This document shows positions 27,174-34,559 of a DNA stretch of 35,566 nucleotides, one piece after another. This stretch comes from JAHBVY01 sp964415255 (lineage in GTDB: Bacteria; Myxococcota_A; Polyangia; Polyangiales; Polyangiaceae). The stretch spans positions 1-35,566 of the forward strand of contig CAYQAC010000037.1 in the NCBI GenBank assembly GCA_964415255.1. The letters are read 5' to 3'. Under the pieces are notes generated by a model. It was given only the letters and a program-made list of their open reading frames with translations, searched no databases and was not told the DNA's origin. The number at the start of each line of letters is the position of its first letter. Position 1 is the first letter of the stretch. Made by a program: the position numbers and the translations under genes.

Positions 27174-27851
27174 GTGGAGAGCCCGGAAAAACGCGCCCTC
27201 GCCCCGCATGGGGGCGTTTTTTCGGGCTCGCGTGACGGCAAACTGATCGGCGCCCTAGAGCGGGCTTGGCTCCAAGCGGGCCGCAGGAGCCGCGCCGCGG
27301 CGTGGGTGGGCTCCCTGCTGGGCGCGCTCAGCGTCAGCGCGCCTGCTGCTGCATCTCCGCAGGGAAACGTGTCGCTCCAGGCGGGGGTCGCGGGGGAGGG
27401 CGAGCGCGGCGATCTGTGGCACAGCACGCGCTTCTACGGCGGCGTGCGTGGGGACGTGCTGTTCGGGCGTGAGCGCAACGCCGATCTTGGGCTCGGCCCC
27501 TACCTGGACGTCAGCACGTTCGGCTTCGATGATGTGCGCCTCGGCGGCGGCGGCAGCCTGCACCTGCCGGTGCACCCTTACGTCCCCGCGGTGCTCTCGC
27601 TGGGTGGCTACGCGAAGGCAGATGAGGGCGCCTGGGAGCCTGGCGTCGCGGCAGATTTGTTCATCGGTGCGCGCAGCTATAATTTCCACTCGGCTTACGT
27701 GATGGCCATGGGGGTCAGCTTGGGCGTGCGCTACGGCCTCGGTGACTCACATGAGGCGAGCGTCATCTTGGCGCTCAACGTGGACTCCTCGGCGCTGTGG
27801 CTGCCAGCGATGTTCATCGCCAGTTGGCTCAAGGGCTCGCCCTCAGAGTAG
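27174..27851 (+). CDS. Secreted beta-rich protein, outer-membrane-like
   Basis: A reading of 225 residues from GTG 27174, which has GAGGAG about 10 bases upstream. The terminator hairpin then falls inside the first codons, so the true start could be further downstream. A signal-peptide-like core AAAWVGSLLGALSVSAPAAASPQG occurs near residues 45-65. The mature part has alternating Gly/aromatic strands (STRFYGGVRGDVLFGRERNADLGLGPYLDVSTFGF, YNFHSAYVMAMGVSLGVRYGLG) that suggest a small outer-membrane barrel. The family is not recognised. Confidence 0.65.
   Translation: MESPEKRALAPHGGVFSGSRDGKLIGALERAWLQAGRRSRAAAWVGSLLGALSVSAPAAASPQGNVSLQAGVAGEGERGDLWHSTRFYGGVRGDVLFGRERNADLGLGPYLDVSTFGFDDVRLGGGGSLHLPVHPYVPAVLSLGGYAKADEGAWEPGVAADLFIGARSYNFHSAYVMAMGVSLGVRYGLGDSHEASVILALNVDSSALWLPAMFIASWLKGSPSE
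27180..27228 (+). terminator. Intrinsic terminator hairpin
   Basis: The inner stem GCCCC-GCAT-GGGGC (27201-27214) is followed by GTTTTTT (27216-27222). The stem can extend outward through CGGAAAAACGC pairing with GCGTTTTTTCG to AGCCC/GGGCT ends, so it could work in both directions. It lies 95 bases after the lipoprotein stop. Confidence 0.75.
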
Positions 27852-27995
27852 TCAGCTAAGATGACTAACTGGCGGGGGGGCTCCAGGCGCTGGGCACGCC
27901 ATAGGCTCCCGATGCCTCACAGGCCAGGTTCAATGTAGTCAGCTAAGATGCCTAAAAGGCCCCAGGGCCAGGCTCGACGTAGTCAGCTAAGGTGC
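27848..27995. repeat. GTAGTCAGCTAAG repeats with 44-bp spacing
   Basis: GTAGTCAGCTAAG occurs at 27848, 27935 and 27979 (spacing 87 and 44 bases). The last two copies share longer flanks (GGCCAGG before, GTGCCTA or ATGCCTA after). The first copy overlaps the stop codon of the preceding gene. Together with the element at 28026-28121 it fills most of the 450-base gene-free stretch before zapA. Confidence 0.75.
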
Positions 27996-28025
27996 CTAGT
28001 CGGGGGCGTCAGGCGTCGCCTTCAG

Positions 28026-28121
28026 TTTTTTGGGGGGTTAGACGGCACCGCACCCGAGCGGCGCCGCGCGGCTCACCCAGCGAGCGTCACCGAGGGTCGC
28101 CCCAGCGTGAGCCAACCCCCC
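28026..28121 (+). repeat. Copy of the dispersed intergenic repeat
   Basis: TTTTTTGGGGGGTT (28026-28039) and GACGGCACCGC are followed by GAGCGGCGCCGCGCGG (28056-28071). A hairpin-forming block then runs from GGCTCAC (28070) to GTGAGCC, ending in GCGTGAGCCAACCCCC. The first half matches 7788-7809 (inverted) and 23521-23559; the second half matches 35348-35397. Confidence 0.65.
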
Positions 28122-28302
28122 CCTGACCCAAGCAAGCTGCGCCTTGATGCGGCTCAGCAGCCAAGCAAGCGAAGCGCGTGAGGCCCCACGCGAGGCCGCG
28201 GACAGGCCTAAGATCAGGCAAAGTGGCGTGAATTTTAGGCGCTTGCGGCGACATCGGGCGTGAGGATTTCCATGGACCGGCGCGGGTGCTACCGTCGCCG
28301 TC

Positions 28303-28797
28303 ATGGCGCGACCGCCCCAGCAGAGCCCCGTGGAGCTGCGCGTGGGTGGCGAGATCTACCGGGTGAAGGCCACCGCCACGGAGGCGACGCTGCTTCGCTT
28401 GGCGGACGTCGTGGACGTCAAGCTGAAGGCTTACCAGGGGGCGCGGGCGGGTACACCGCAGGCGCTCTTGCTGGCGGCGATGTCGCTCGCCAACGATCTG
28501 GAGGAGGAGCGCGCGCGGCGCGTGGCGGCGGAGGAGCGCACCAAGCAGATGCTCCGCACCATCGTCGCGAAGCTGGACGCCTTGGTCGGCGACGGCGCCT
28601 CGCTCGGACTGAGCGCGCTGGATTCGTCGCACGCTGCGCCCGTGAGCGTGCTGGATTCGTCGCACCCGTTGGGGCGCGCGGTGCTCAGCGCGATGAAGGA
28701 CGAGCGGGGCGGTGAAGAGGCGCTGGTGGAGGTGCGGCGACGCGGCGCGGCGGACCTGCGGCGCGAGGCCGAGCCCTCACGGCGCGACGACGAATAA
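28303..28797 (+). CDS. zapA: Cell division protein ZapA-like, with C-terminal extension
   Basis: A 164-residue protein. The N-terminal 100 residues match ZapA: VELRVGGEIYRVKATATEATLLRLADVVDVKL, then QALLLAAMSLANDLEEE and a coiled-coil helix. ZapA bundles FtsZ filaments at the division ring. The C-terminal 60 residues are an extension with an imperfect 11-residue duplication around LDSSH (33-base period, DNA copies at about 28618 and 28651) and a charged tail. ATG 28303 begins the domain. It is convergent with the tandem unknown genes, 68 bases apart. Confidence 0.82.
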   Translation: MARPPQQSPVELRVGGEIYRVKATATEATLLRLADVVDVKLKAYQGARAGTPQALLLAAMSLANDLEEERARRVAAEERTKQMLRTIVAKLDALVGDGASLGLSALDSSHAAPVSVLDSSHPLGRAVLSAMKDERGGEEALVEVRRRGAADLRREAEPSRRDDE

Positions 28798-28865
28798 TTC
28801 CCGGGCGGATCAGCTGGGCGCGTCTGCGCACCAGGTGAGTGAAGCTGACGAACGGGGCGGTGCGC

Positions 28866-29609
28866 TCATGGCGGGCCCACATAGAAGGTGTGATCGAACT
28901 TCAGCCCGACGATCCGGACGAAGGTCGACGGGGCGCTCGGCGGGTGACGGCGGTTGCGCTCGTGCAGGAGCTCAATGGCGCGCATCGCGACGGACTTCCC
29001 CGCTCGGGTGTCCCGGACATCGAGCACCGTGTGATGCGCGTGCTCTTGCGCGTCGTAGAGCTTTCGAGCCCAGGCGCGAGGGTCCCGCAGCTCGGAGAAC
29101 TTGAACACGACTGGCACATCGTTCATGAGGGCGTCAGCGCTGGGGCCCTCCGGGTGCACCGTCAGCGCACGTTCGAGCGGCGTCGGTGGGGGCACGCCCT
29201 CGCGGCCCGGGTAGTAGTCGAACCCCAGGACCTGAGCCTCATCGATGCGCCAGGCGGGAGCGGGTTGGAAGCGGCCGCGGACCTCCTCAAAGTCGAAGCT
29301 CAACACCATCGGCACGTTCAGCGCCTTCAGGCGCTTGAAGTCCTCTCGCGCGGGCGCCTCATGTTCCCGACCGAAGTACTTGAGCCAATGGTCAGAGAAT
29401 CGCTCTATATCGTCAGGTCCATCGCCAAAATCGGCGTAGGGTGCGCTCTCGCGGAACCACAAGACGTGTTGGCTCCGCGTCGCCTGCCAGGTGGGGTAGG
29501 CCGCCTCAACGCGATGAAACCGCCGACCGAGGGCGTGCTCGACCATCTCCACTGCTTGTTCGGTCGGGCGCCGCCCGAACCGAAACCAGAGCTCGGAGGT
29601 CATGCTCAT
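28866..29609 (-). CDS. Unknown paralogous family, complete single unit (unit 3)
   Basis: Not recognised. This 247-residue protein has two halves. The N-half reads SELWFRFGRRPTEQAVEMVE and ends in the family signature FKRLKALNVPMVLSFDFEE...RFQPAP. The C-half has DVPVVFKFSELRDPRAWARKLYDAQEHAHHTVLDVRD and ends FDHTFYVG. There is no signal peptide or membrane segment, so it is probably cytoplasmic. Its start overlaps the stop of the preceding paralog as ATGA, so it is translationally coupled. The same two halves recur in the neighbouring two genes. No enzymatic motif is visible. Confidence 0.8.
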   Translation of the reverse strand: MSMTSELWFRFGRRPTEQAVEMVEHALGRRFHRVEAAYPTWQATRSQHVLWFRESAPYADFGDGPDDIERFSDHWLKYFGREHEAPAREDFKRLKALNVPMVLSFDFEEVRGRFQPAPAWRIDEAQVLGFDYYPGREGVPPPTPLERALTVHPEGPSADALMNDVPVVFKFSELRDPRAWARKLYDAQEHAHHTVLDVRDTRAGKSVAMRAIELLHERNRRHPPSAPSTFVRIVGLKFDHTFYVGPP

Positions 29610-30853
29610 GAGAGCCCCACGTAGGCGGTGACGTCGAAATCGCCGCCCAGCAAGCGCACGAAGTCCGCCACCTGCAGCGGCCGATACTGGCGATTCCAGG
29701 CGCGCAGGCCGTCCACCAGCCGCTCCGCTTCGGCCCTCCTGGCCGGCGAGCGCCGCAAGTCGATCAGGACCTGCCGGGCGTGCAGCTGCGCCTCATACAA
29801 GGTCTGGATCCAGACGCGAGGGTCATCTGAGGTGGACGCGCGCAACGCGACAGGCACGCCGTTCACCAGCGCGTTCCCCGAGCTCAGCGCCTGAACCTGA
29901 TTGCCCTGAGCTGCGAGGTGCTGAGCCAGCTCGCGCTGGTGAGGCTGCGTGAACACCTGAGCGCGCTCGTCGACGAAGCCGGGTGGAGCAGGCAGGAACC
30001 GGTCCTGGAGGTCGCCAGCGAAGCTCAGCTCCATTGGGACGCTGAGCGCCTTGAGTCGCTCGAAGTGCGCGAGGGCGGTGATCTCACACAGGTTGCCGGA
30101 GTACGTGAGCTTGTAGTCAGCTAGCCGCCGCAGATCGGGCTCGTCGCTCTGCTCGGCGTCCTGGTCGTCCTCGTCGTCTTGGTACTCGTCGTCCTCTTCG
30201 TACTCATCCTCGTCATCATCCTCGTCGTCGGTCGCGAGGAGCCGCGCCTCGAGGCTCACCGGGTGTGCGCCGCAGATCGCCGTCCAGGAGCTGTCCGCCC
30301 AGGTGAAGTTGAGGCTGAGCGCGCGAGCCACGTCCGTGACCGCGTCGGGTGCGCGCTCGCCGAATAGGAGCAAGATTTCGGCGGACACCCCCACCTCCGT
30401 TGAGTAGTCAGCCTCACGAGTGATGATGCGGATGTAGTCCACCCGTCCCTGGCTCAGCTTCAGCCGATTCTGCGTGCGAAACTCCTTCATCGCCTCGACC
30501 GCGACAAAGAAGCCCGCATCCGTGCGCCGCGCGTCGAGGATCACCTGACGCGCGCAGCGCTGACCAAAGAGCAGCGCCTGCGCCCAGGAGCTGGGGCTGT
30601 CCGACTCGGCGATCATGAGCTTCACCGGGACACCGTTCAGCAGCACGTCAGGCACTAGGGGTGGAGGTCCGCCGCCGCTGGGGCGACTCAGCGCCACAAC
30701 CTCATTGCCTTGAGTGGCGAGGAACAACGCCAGGTCTCGCCGCGCGTGGTCTGCCCCGAAGCCCCCGCGCGCCGGCTCCTCGAGCCGCCCAGCCTCCTCA
30801 AACGGCGCAAGCCGCCAGGCGGGCGACATCCGGTTCTTCAGCACGCTCGGCAC
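29606..30853 (-). CDS. Unknown paralogous family, fused C-half plus complete unit
   Basis: Not recognised. The 415 residues start at GTG 30853, with ATG 30829 an alternative. They begin with only the C-half of the family (SPAWRLAPFEEAGR ... GVPVKLMIAESDSPSSWAQALL ... CARQVILDARR ... DYIRIITREADYSTEVG). A complete unit follows: LLLFGERAPDAVTDVARAL, signature HFERLKALSVPMELSFAGD...RFLPAP, GVPVALRASTSDDPRVWIQTLYEAQLHARQVLIDLRR and DVTAYVG. About 35 residues near 210-245 are almost all Asp/Glu, inside the second unit's N-half. The missing first N-half resembles the protein encoded at 32473-32832 on the far side of bioD. Confidence 0.78.
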   Translation of the reverse strand: MPSVLKNRMSPAWRLAPFEEAGRLEEPARGGFGADHARRDLALFLATQGNEVVALSRPSGGGPPPLVPDVLLNGVPVKLMIAESDSPSSWAQALLFGQRCARQVILDARRTDAGFFVAVEAMKEFRTQNRLKLSQGRVDYIRIITREADYSTEVGVSAEILLLFGERAPDAVTDVARALSLNFTWADSSWTAICGAHPVSLEARLLATDDEDDDEDEYEEDDEYQDDEDDQDAEQSDEPDLRRLADYKLTYSGNLCEITALAHFERLKALSVPMELSFAGDLQDRFLPAPPGFVDERAQVFTQPHQRELAQHLAAQGNQVQALSSGNALVNGVPVALRASTSDDPRVWIQTLYEAQLHARQVLIDLRRSPARRAEAERLVDGLRAWNRQYRPLQVADFVRLLGGDFDVTAYVGLS

Positions 30854-31110
30854 AACCCGCGATGGTACACCGCACGCCGCGGTCGGACTAGGGACCGCTC
30901 TTGGTAGCGCACTGGCAGCGCACTCCGGGTGGGGCGTGAGTGCACCTGGCTAGGGTGTCAGGAGGTCAGGGTAGCGAACTAAAGCGGCAGCGTGAAGCGT
31001 CAGCGCCGAGGGTGATCCGTGAGGCGCCGTGAGGTGGCCCTGTGAGTGGCCAGGGAGACTTACCAATGACCCAGCGCGCGGTGCCCTAGCCCCTGCCCTG
31101 CTCTCGGCGG

Positions 31111-31212
31111 GCGCTCCTTAAGACGCGGACGCTGGATGGACTGCCGTCTCAGTGTCGGTGCGCTCAAGCGCGCGGGCTACGTGCGCTCCCTAAGACGCGG
31201 CCGCTGGACGGA
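31111..31212. repeat. 30-bp direct repeat near the bioD stop
   Basis: GCGCTCCTTAAGACGCGG (31111) recurs as GCGCTCCCTAAGACGCGG (31183), each followed by a CGCTGGA block. The period is 72 bases. The rest of the 361-base gene-free stretch 30854-31214 shows no gene or clear signal. Confidence 0.7.
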
Positions 31213-31214
31213 GG

Positions 31215-31880
31215 CTAGCCAAGGAGCAGCTCGATCAGCGCGGCGTCTGGGCTGGCGCCATGCTGCAGGTTGAAGACGGGCGCTGATTGCAGGCGGGACA
31301 GCTCGTGTGCGTTGCCGAGGCCGGTGGGGTGATTGGTGACGTGGGAGACGATGAGGGCGGCTGGAGGGGGCGCTTGGCGCGCGGTGGCTCCCCAGAGCAC
31401 CGCGAGGGCGTCGTGCAGGGTGCCCAGGCGGTCCTCCACCACGAGCAGCCACGGTAGGTTCAGGGCGCTGCTGAGGCGCGCGGCGAGGTCCACGTTGTAC
31501 TGCTGGAGGTTCAGCGGGGTGAAGGCGCCGCCCGCAGTCTCGATGATGACGTAGTCAGCGTCCCCCGCAGCCTCTTGAGTCCACTTGAGCGCCGCGTCCA
31601 AGTCGATGGGGTGGCTCTCAGGCGTCGCGAGGTGTGGTGATGCCGGCAGCTCCAGCGAGCGATGGGGCGCCACGTAAGGGTGCCCAGCGGCTTCAGCCAG
31701 CGCCTCAGCGTCCGCGGCTGAGCGCGATGTTTCACGTGAAACAGCGGCGTGAGGGACGCCCGTCTCCACCGGCTTCAGAGCGCGTGTGCTCCCCCGCTGC
31801 CGGGCGGCGCGCGCGAGCGCACAGGCCAAGTACGTCTTACCCAAACCCGTCCCGGCGCCGAGCACCACACAGCCCTTCAT
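31215..31880 (-). CDS. bioD: Dethiobiotin synthetase
   Basis: A 221-residue protein. It has the P-loop GAGTGLGKT near residue 8, ALKPVETG (substrate Lys region), IIETAGGAFTPL and LLVVEDRLGTLHDALAVLWG, as in BioD, which makes dethiobiotin from diaminopelargonate, CO2 and ATP. The canonical GTDTGVGKT is varied to GAGTGLGKT. Residues after KPVETG contain AVSRETSR, encoded by an exact parS site, in a loop that is variable in the family. ATG 31880 is clear. bioF is 1.2 kb upstream on the same strand, separated by a paralog fragment, repeats and a second parS site. Confidence 0.9.
   Translation of the reverse strand: MKGCVVLGAGTGLGKTYLACALARAARQRGSTRALKPVETGVPHAAVSRETSRSAADAEALAEAAGHPYVAPHRSLELPASPHLATPESHPIDLDAALKWTQEAAGDADYVIIETAGGAFTPLNLQQYNVDLAARLSSALNLPWLLVVEDRLGTLHDALAVLWGATARQAPPPAALIVSHVTNHPTGLGNAHELSRLQSAPVFNLQHGASPDAALIELLLG
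31728..31743. promoter_or_regulatory. parS: parS centromere site (exact consensus), inside bioD
   Basis: TGTTTCACGTGAAACA, a perfect 16-bp palindrome identical to the widely conserved chromosomal ParB-binding site. It lies in the bioD coding region. The four bases before it (GCGA) are also shared with the second copy at 32979. Confidence 0.9.
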
Positions 31881-31986
31881 GGGGTGCAGTTTGGCACCTT
31901 TTGGCGAGCCGGTGCAGTGGGCGTTTGGGGCTCATGCGCCAGGCGGCGGGCGGAGCATCAAAGAGGATGTTGAGGGTGTGGAGGTG

Positions 31987-32090
31987 CCCATCGTCGCCGG
32001 GTAGCGTCTCCGGGGCGTCAAGGCGGTCTTGAGATACCCATCATCGCAGCGAAGCGTCCACGGGGTGCTGGGCGTCAAAGACGGGTCCAA
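31987..32090. repeat. 50-bp direct repeat
   Basis: CCCATCGTCGCCGGGTAGCGTC (31987) and CCCATCATCGCAGCGAAGCGTC (32037) start two copies of a roughly 50-base unit ending in GGGCGTCAA-type sequence. It is part of the 592-base gene-free stretch 31881-32472. Confidence 0.65.
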
Positions 32091-32278
32091 GGGCGTCCCG
32101 CTTCTTGCGCCGCCTGGGGACACTCGGGGGCTGCTCGGTGCTGGGAGTTCTCTGCGCACCTGCGCGGGGGCGGCATTTGAGGGCGGCTCAACGGACTCAG
32201 GGAGACACTGACGGCTTGAGGTAGCTCCAGCCGCGCACCTGTGCTTGCGGGGCGGACTCAGTGAGACCCTGAGACAAA

Positions 32279-32495
32279 CTCAAGGAGGCTCTGAGGTGGG
32301 CTTGAGGCTGCGCCAGCGGTGGGAGCGCTGGCGGAGCGGATTCAATGGGGACGGCGTACTCAGGTGGACTCTGAGGTGGGTGGAGTTTGCGCTAGACGCG
32401 TGGGAGCTTGGACGGCGTGCTCAGGGAACTCTGAGGTGGCGCAAGCCACTCAGGGCGGAGTGCACAGCAGACTCAGGGGAACTCTGAGGTGGGTT
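32279..32495. repeat. Four copies of a CTCAGG-N-CTCTGAGGTGG repeat
   Basis: CTCTGAGGTGG occurs at 32289, 32369, 32429 and 32482 (spacings 80, 60, 53). Each is preceded by CTCAAGG or CTCAGGG, so each copy can fold into a small CTCAG/CTGAG hairpin. The last copy lies inside the final codons of the truncated paralog gene, exactly where its homology to the other units stops. Confidence 0.8.
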
Positions 32496-32832
32496 GGAAC
32501 CGGGCCTGAACCTCAGTCTGCTCAAAGGTCAAAACCAGGTGGACCTGCAGGGCCTTGAGGAGCTCGAAGTGCTCCCTGGCGAAGTCCTTCTCGTAGTAGC
32601 CCTGGTAGTGGAGGCAGTGGTCTGAGCCACGCGCCTCAAGGGGGCGACTGGCGGCCTCTCGGAGCCTCCCGAACCACACGTGGTAGCCGCAATCGTACTG
32701 ACGCGAGAGGAAGCGATCGTCCCCTGGGCCGTCGGCCTCAAACTGGATGCTGAGCAGCCGCTCAATCTCGACTAAAACGGCCTCCGAGCGCCTGTCACCC
32801 AGGGTGAGCCAAATCTCAGCTGTCCCAGTCAA
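32473..32832 (-). pseudogene. N-half only of the unknown paralogous family (unit 1 fragment)
   Basis: A 119-residue frame aligned to the N-half of the genes at 28866 and 29606. It reads TAEIWLTLGDRRSEAVLVEIERLL, GYHVWF, FELLKALQVHLVLTFEQTEV and RFQPTSEFP, then stop. Homology ends at RFQP, where the complete unit continues RFQPAPAWRIDEAQ. The last codons coincide with a CTCTGAGGTGG repeat. It sits between bioF and bioD. It may be a decayed fragment, or still expressed as a short protein. Confidence 0.75.
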
Positions 32833-32978
32833 TCGTGCCCGAGGGTAGCATGGTAGCGAGGCTCGGTTGGTGCCTCAGGGAGCGGCTGGAGCCAGCTAGG
32901 ACCCCAAGAGTGGTGCCCTGACGTCACGCGGCTCAAGGAGCGCGGTCCAACGCGCACGGAAGCTCACCCTGGTGGCGA

Positions 32979-32994
32979 TGTTTCACGTGAAACA
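32979..32994. promoter_or_regulatory. parS: parS centromere site (exact consensus)
   Basis: TGTTTCACGTGAAACA, identical to the site at 31728, in the 284-base intergenic region between bioF (stop at 33117) and the paralog fragment. The two sites are 1251 bases apart, start to start. Confidence 0.92.
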
Positions 32995-33116
32995 TTTGTC
33001 GTTCCATTGGCTGCCGGACGGACCCAGAAGAGCGCCCCCCTACCCACTTCTGAGCCCGATCCGTTTGCTACCAGACGGATCAGGGAGCGCCGACAACCGG
33101 CGAACCGCCTATCGCC

Positions 33117-34244
33117 TCAGGCGTGCACCCAGCCCGCTGGAACGCACCGCGACTCACGCCAGGCGTCGATCAGGAGCGAGGCCAGCTGGCTCAGCGCCTC
33201 CATCTGGATGGAGGCGCGCAGGGTGACGCGGAGCCGCGCGGTCCCCATGGGTACGGTGGGCGCGCGGATGGCTTGTGCGATGAACCCATGGCTGGCCAGC
33301 CTTGAAGCGGCGCTCAGAGCAGCCTCTGAGCTGCCGCATACGATGGGGAAAATAGGACCTGTGAGGTACCCAGGTGGGAACGGGAGGCCAGCCTCCCAAA
33401 GCACTGCATGGAGCCAGGTGGCGGCGCGCTTGAGGGCACCGCGCGCCTCGTCATCGCCCTGGCAGCGTAGGAGCAGCGCTTGCGTTGCGTGCGCTTGAGC
33501 GGGGCTCGTGGCGGTGGAGAAGACGAAGCTGCGCGCCTTGTTCCACAGCCACTCTCGCAGCACCCCCTCCCCGGCGACGAACGCTCCGGAGCTGCCGAGC
33601 GCCTTGCCCAGGGTGCCCACCAGCACATCAGGGCGCACGCCGCTCGCCGCGCAACGCCCCGCCCCAGCCACGCCATAGACCCCAAGCGCGTGCGCCTCAT
33701 CGACGATCCAAGCGGCGTGTGGGTGGCGCTGGAGCACGGCGGCGAGCGCCTTCAAGTCAGGCCCGTCGCCATCCATGGAGAAGTAGGACTCCGTCACGAA
33801 CCACACCTGACGGCCCTGGGCGGCGCTCAGCGCCTGCTCCAGCGCCTCGAGGTCGAGGTGAGGCAACACGCGCACCTCGGCCCGGCTCAGGCGACAGCCA
33901 TCGATCAGGCTCGCGTGGTTCAGGGCGTCGCTCAAGATCAGCTCGCCAGGCAAGGCGAGCGCCTGCAAGGCCCCCACGTTGGCGGCGTAGCCGCTGCTGA
34001 ACAGGAGCGCGCGCTCAAGGCCCACCCAGCTGGCGAGCGCCTGCTCGAGCGCGAGGTGCTCCAGCTGCGTCCCGAAGATCGAGCGCGAAGCGCCCGCACC
34101 CCAACGCTCCCGCGCCTCACCCGTGTAGCCCAGGTAGTCGTTGCTCGCGCAGTCGAGCCCAGGAGGCGCCATCAGATCAGGCGTGCGCCTGAGGTTGGCC
34201 GCCTCCAACTGCGCTAAGCGATCACCCAAGAACCCGAGACTCAT
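33117..34244 (-). CDS. bioF: 8-amino-7-oxononanoate synthase
   Basis: A 375-residue PLP enzyme that condenses pimeloyl-CoA/ACP with L-alanine in biotin synthesis. It has SNDYLGY near residue 34, FSSGYAANVGA, DALNHASLIDG (His110), YFSMDGD, DEAHALG (Asp182, His185) and PLP Lys214 in GTLGKALGSSGAF. The length is as in the family. It follows the CcmA-like ATPase gene by 315 bases of repeat-containing sequence. The C-terminal region (ARLRVTLRASIQMEALSQLASLL) is complete. Confidence 0.93.
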   Translation of the reverse strand: MSLGFLGDRLAQLEAANLRRTPDLMAPPGLDCASNDYLGYTGEARERWGAGASRSIFGTQLEHLALEQALASWVGLERALLFSSGYAANVGALQALALPGELILSDALNHASLIDGCRLSRAEVRVLPHLDLEALEQALSAAQGRQVWFVTESYFSMDGDGPDLKALAAVLQRHPHAAWIVDEAHALGVYGVAGAGRCAASGVRPDVLVGTLGKALGSSGAFVAGEGVLREWLWNKARSFVFSTATSPAQAHATQALLLRCQGDDEARGALKRAATWLHAVLWEAGLPFPPGYLTGPIFPIVCGSSEAALSAASRLASHGFIAQAIRAPTVPMGTARLRVTLRASIQMEALSQLASLLIDAWRESRCVPAGWVHA

Positions 34245-34354
34245 CCTGCCGTTTAGCGCTCAGTGCTGGCGCCGCAAGGTGCTCGCACGTCGCAGGACGA
34301 CTGGCTCACGGGTGCGCCTGGGCGCGCTGACCTGGAGCGCTCACCCAGGCAGCC

Positions 34355-34495
34355 CACGAAAGTCAGTGTGGCAGACCAGAAGCCTTGGTCGGGCGGCCCG
34401 CGAACGTCAGTGGAGCAGACTAGAGGACTCACTCCGAATAGTCAGAGCAACGAACGGCGAGCCGACAGCTATAAGTCAGCAAGGCAGACCAAGGT
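34355..34495. repeat. GTCAG-centred degenerate direct repeats
   Basis: AGTCAGTGTGGCAGACCAGA (34361), CGTCAGTGGAGCAGACTAGA (34405) and AGTCAGCAAGGCAGACCA (34474) are diverged copies; the first two are 44 bases apart. They fill much of the 315-base gene-free stretch between bioF and the ABC ATPase gene. No gene or strong hairpin was seen there. Confidence 0.65.
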
Positions 34496-34559
34496 GCGCG
34501 ATGGCTGCCCCGTGGGTCAACGATGTTGCGAGGTAGAAACAACGCGAAGAGGAGCGCCT

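Noticed and set aside
27848..27995. Regular repeats that could be a CRISPR array
   Set aside because: Only three copies with 87- and 44-base spacing, unequal lengths and related rather than unique spacers; no cas gene nearby.
31885..31905. TGGCACCTTTTGGCG as a sigma-54 promoter
   Set aside because: The -12 GC element is absent (TGGCG rather than TTGC) and no plus-strand gene follows.
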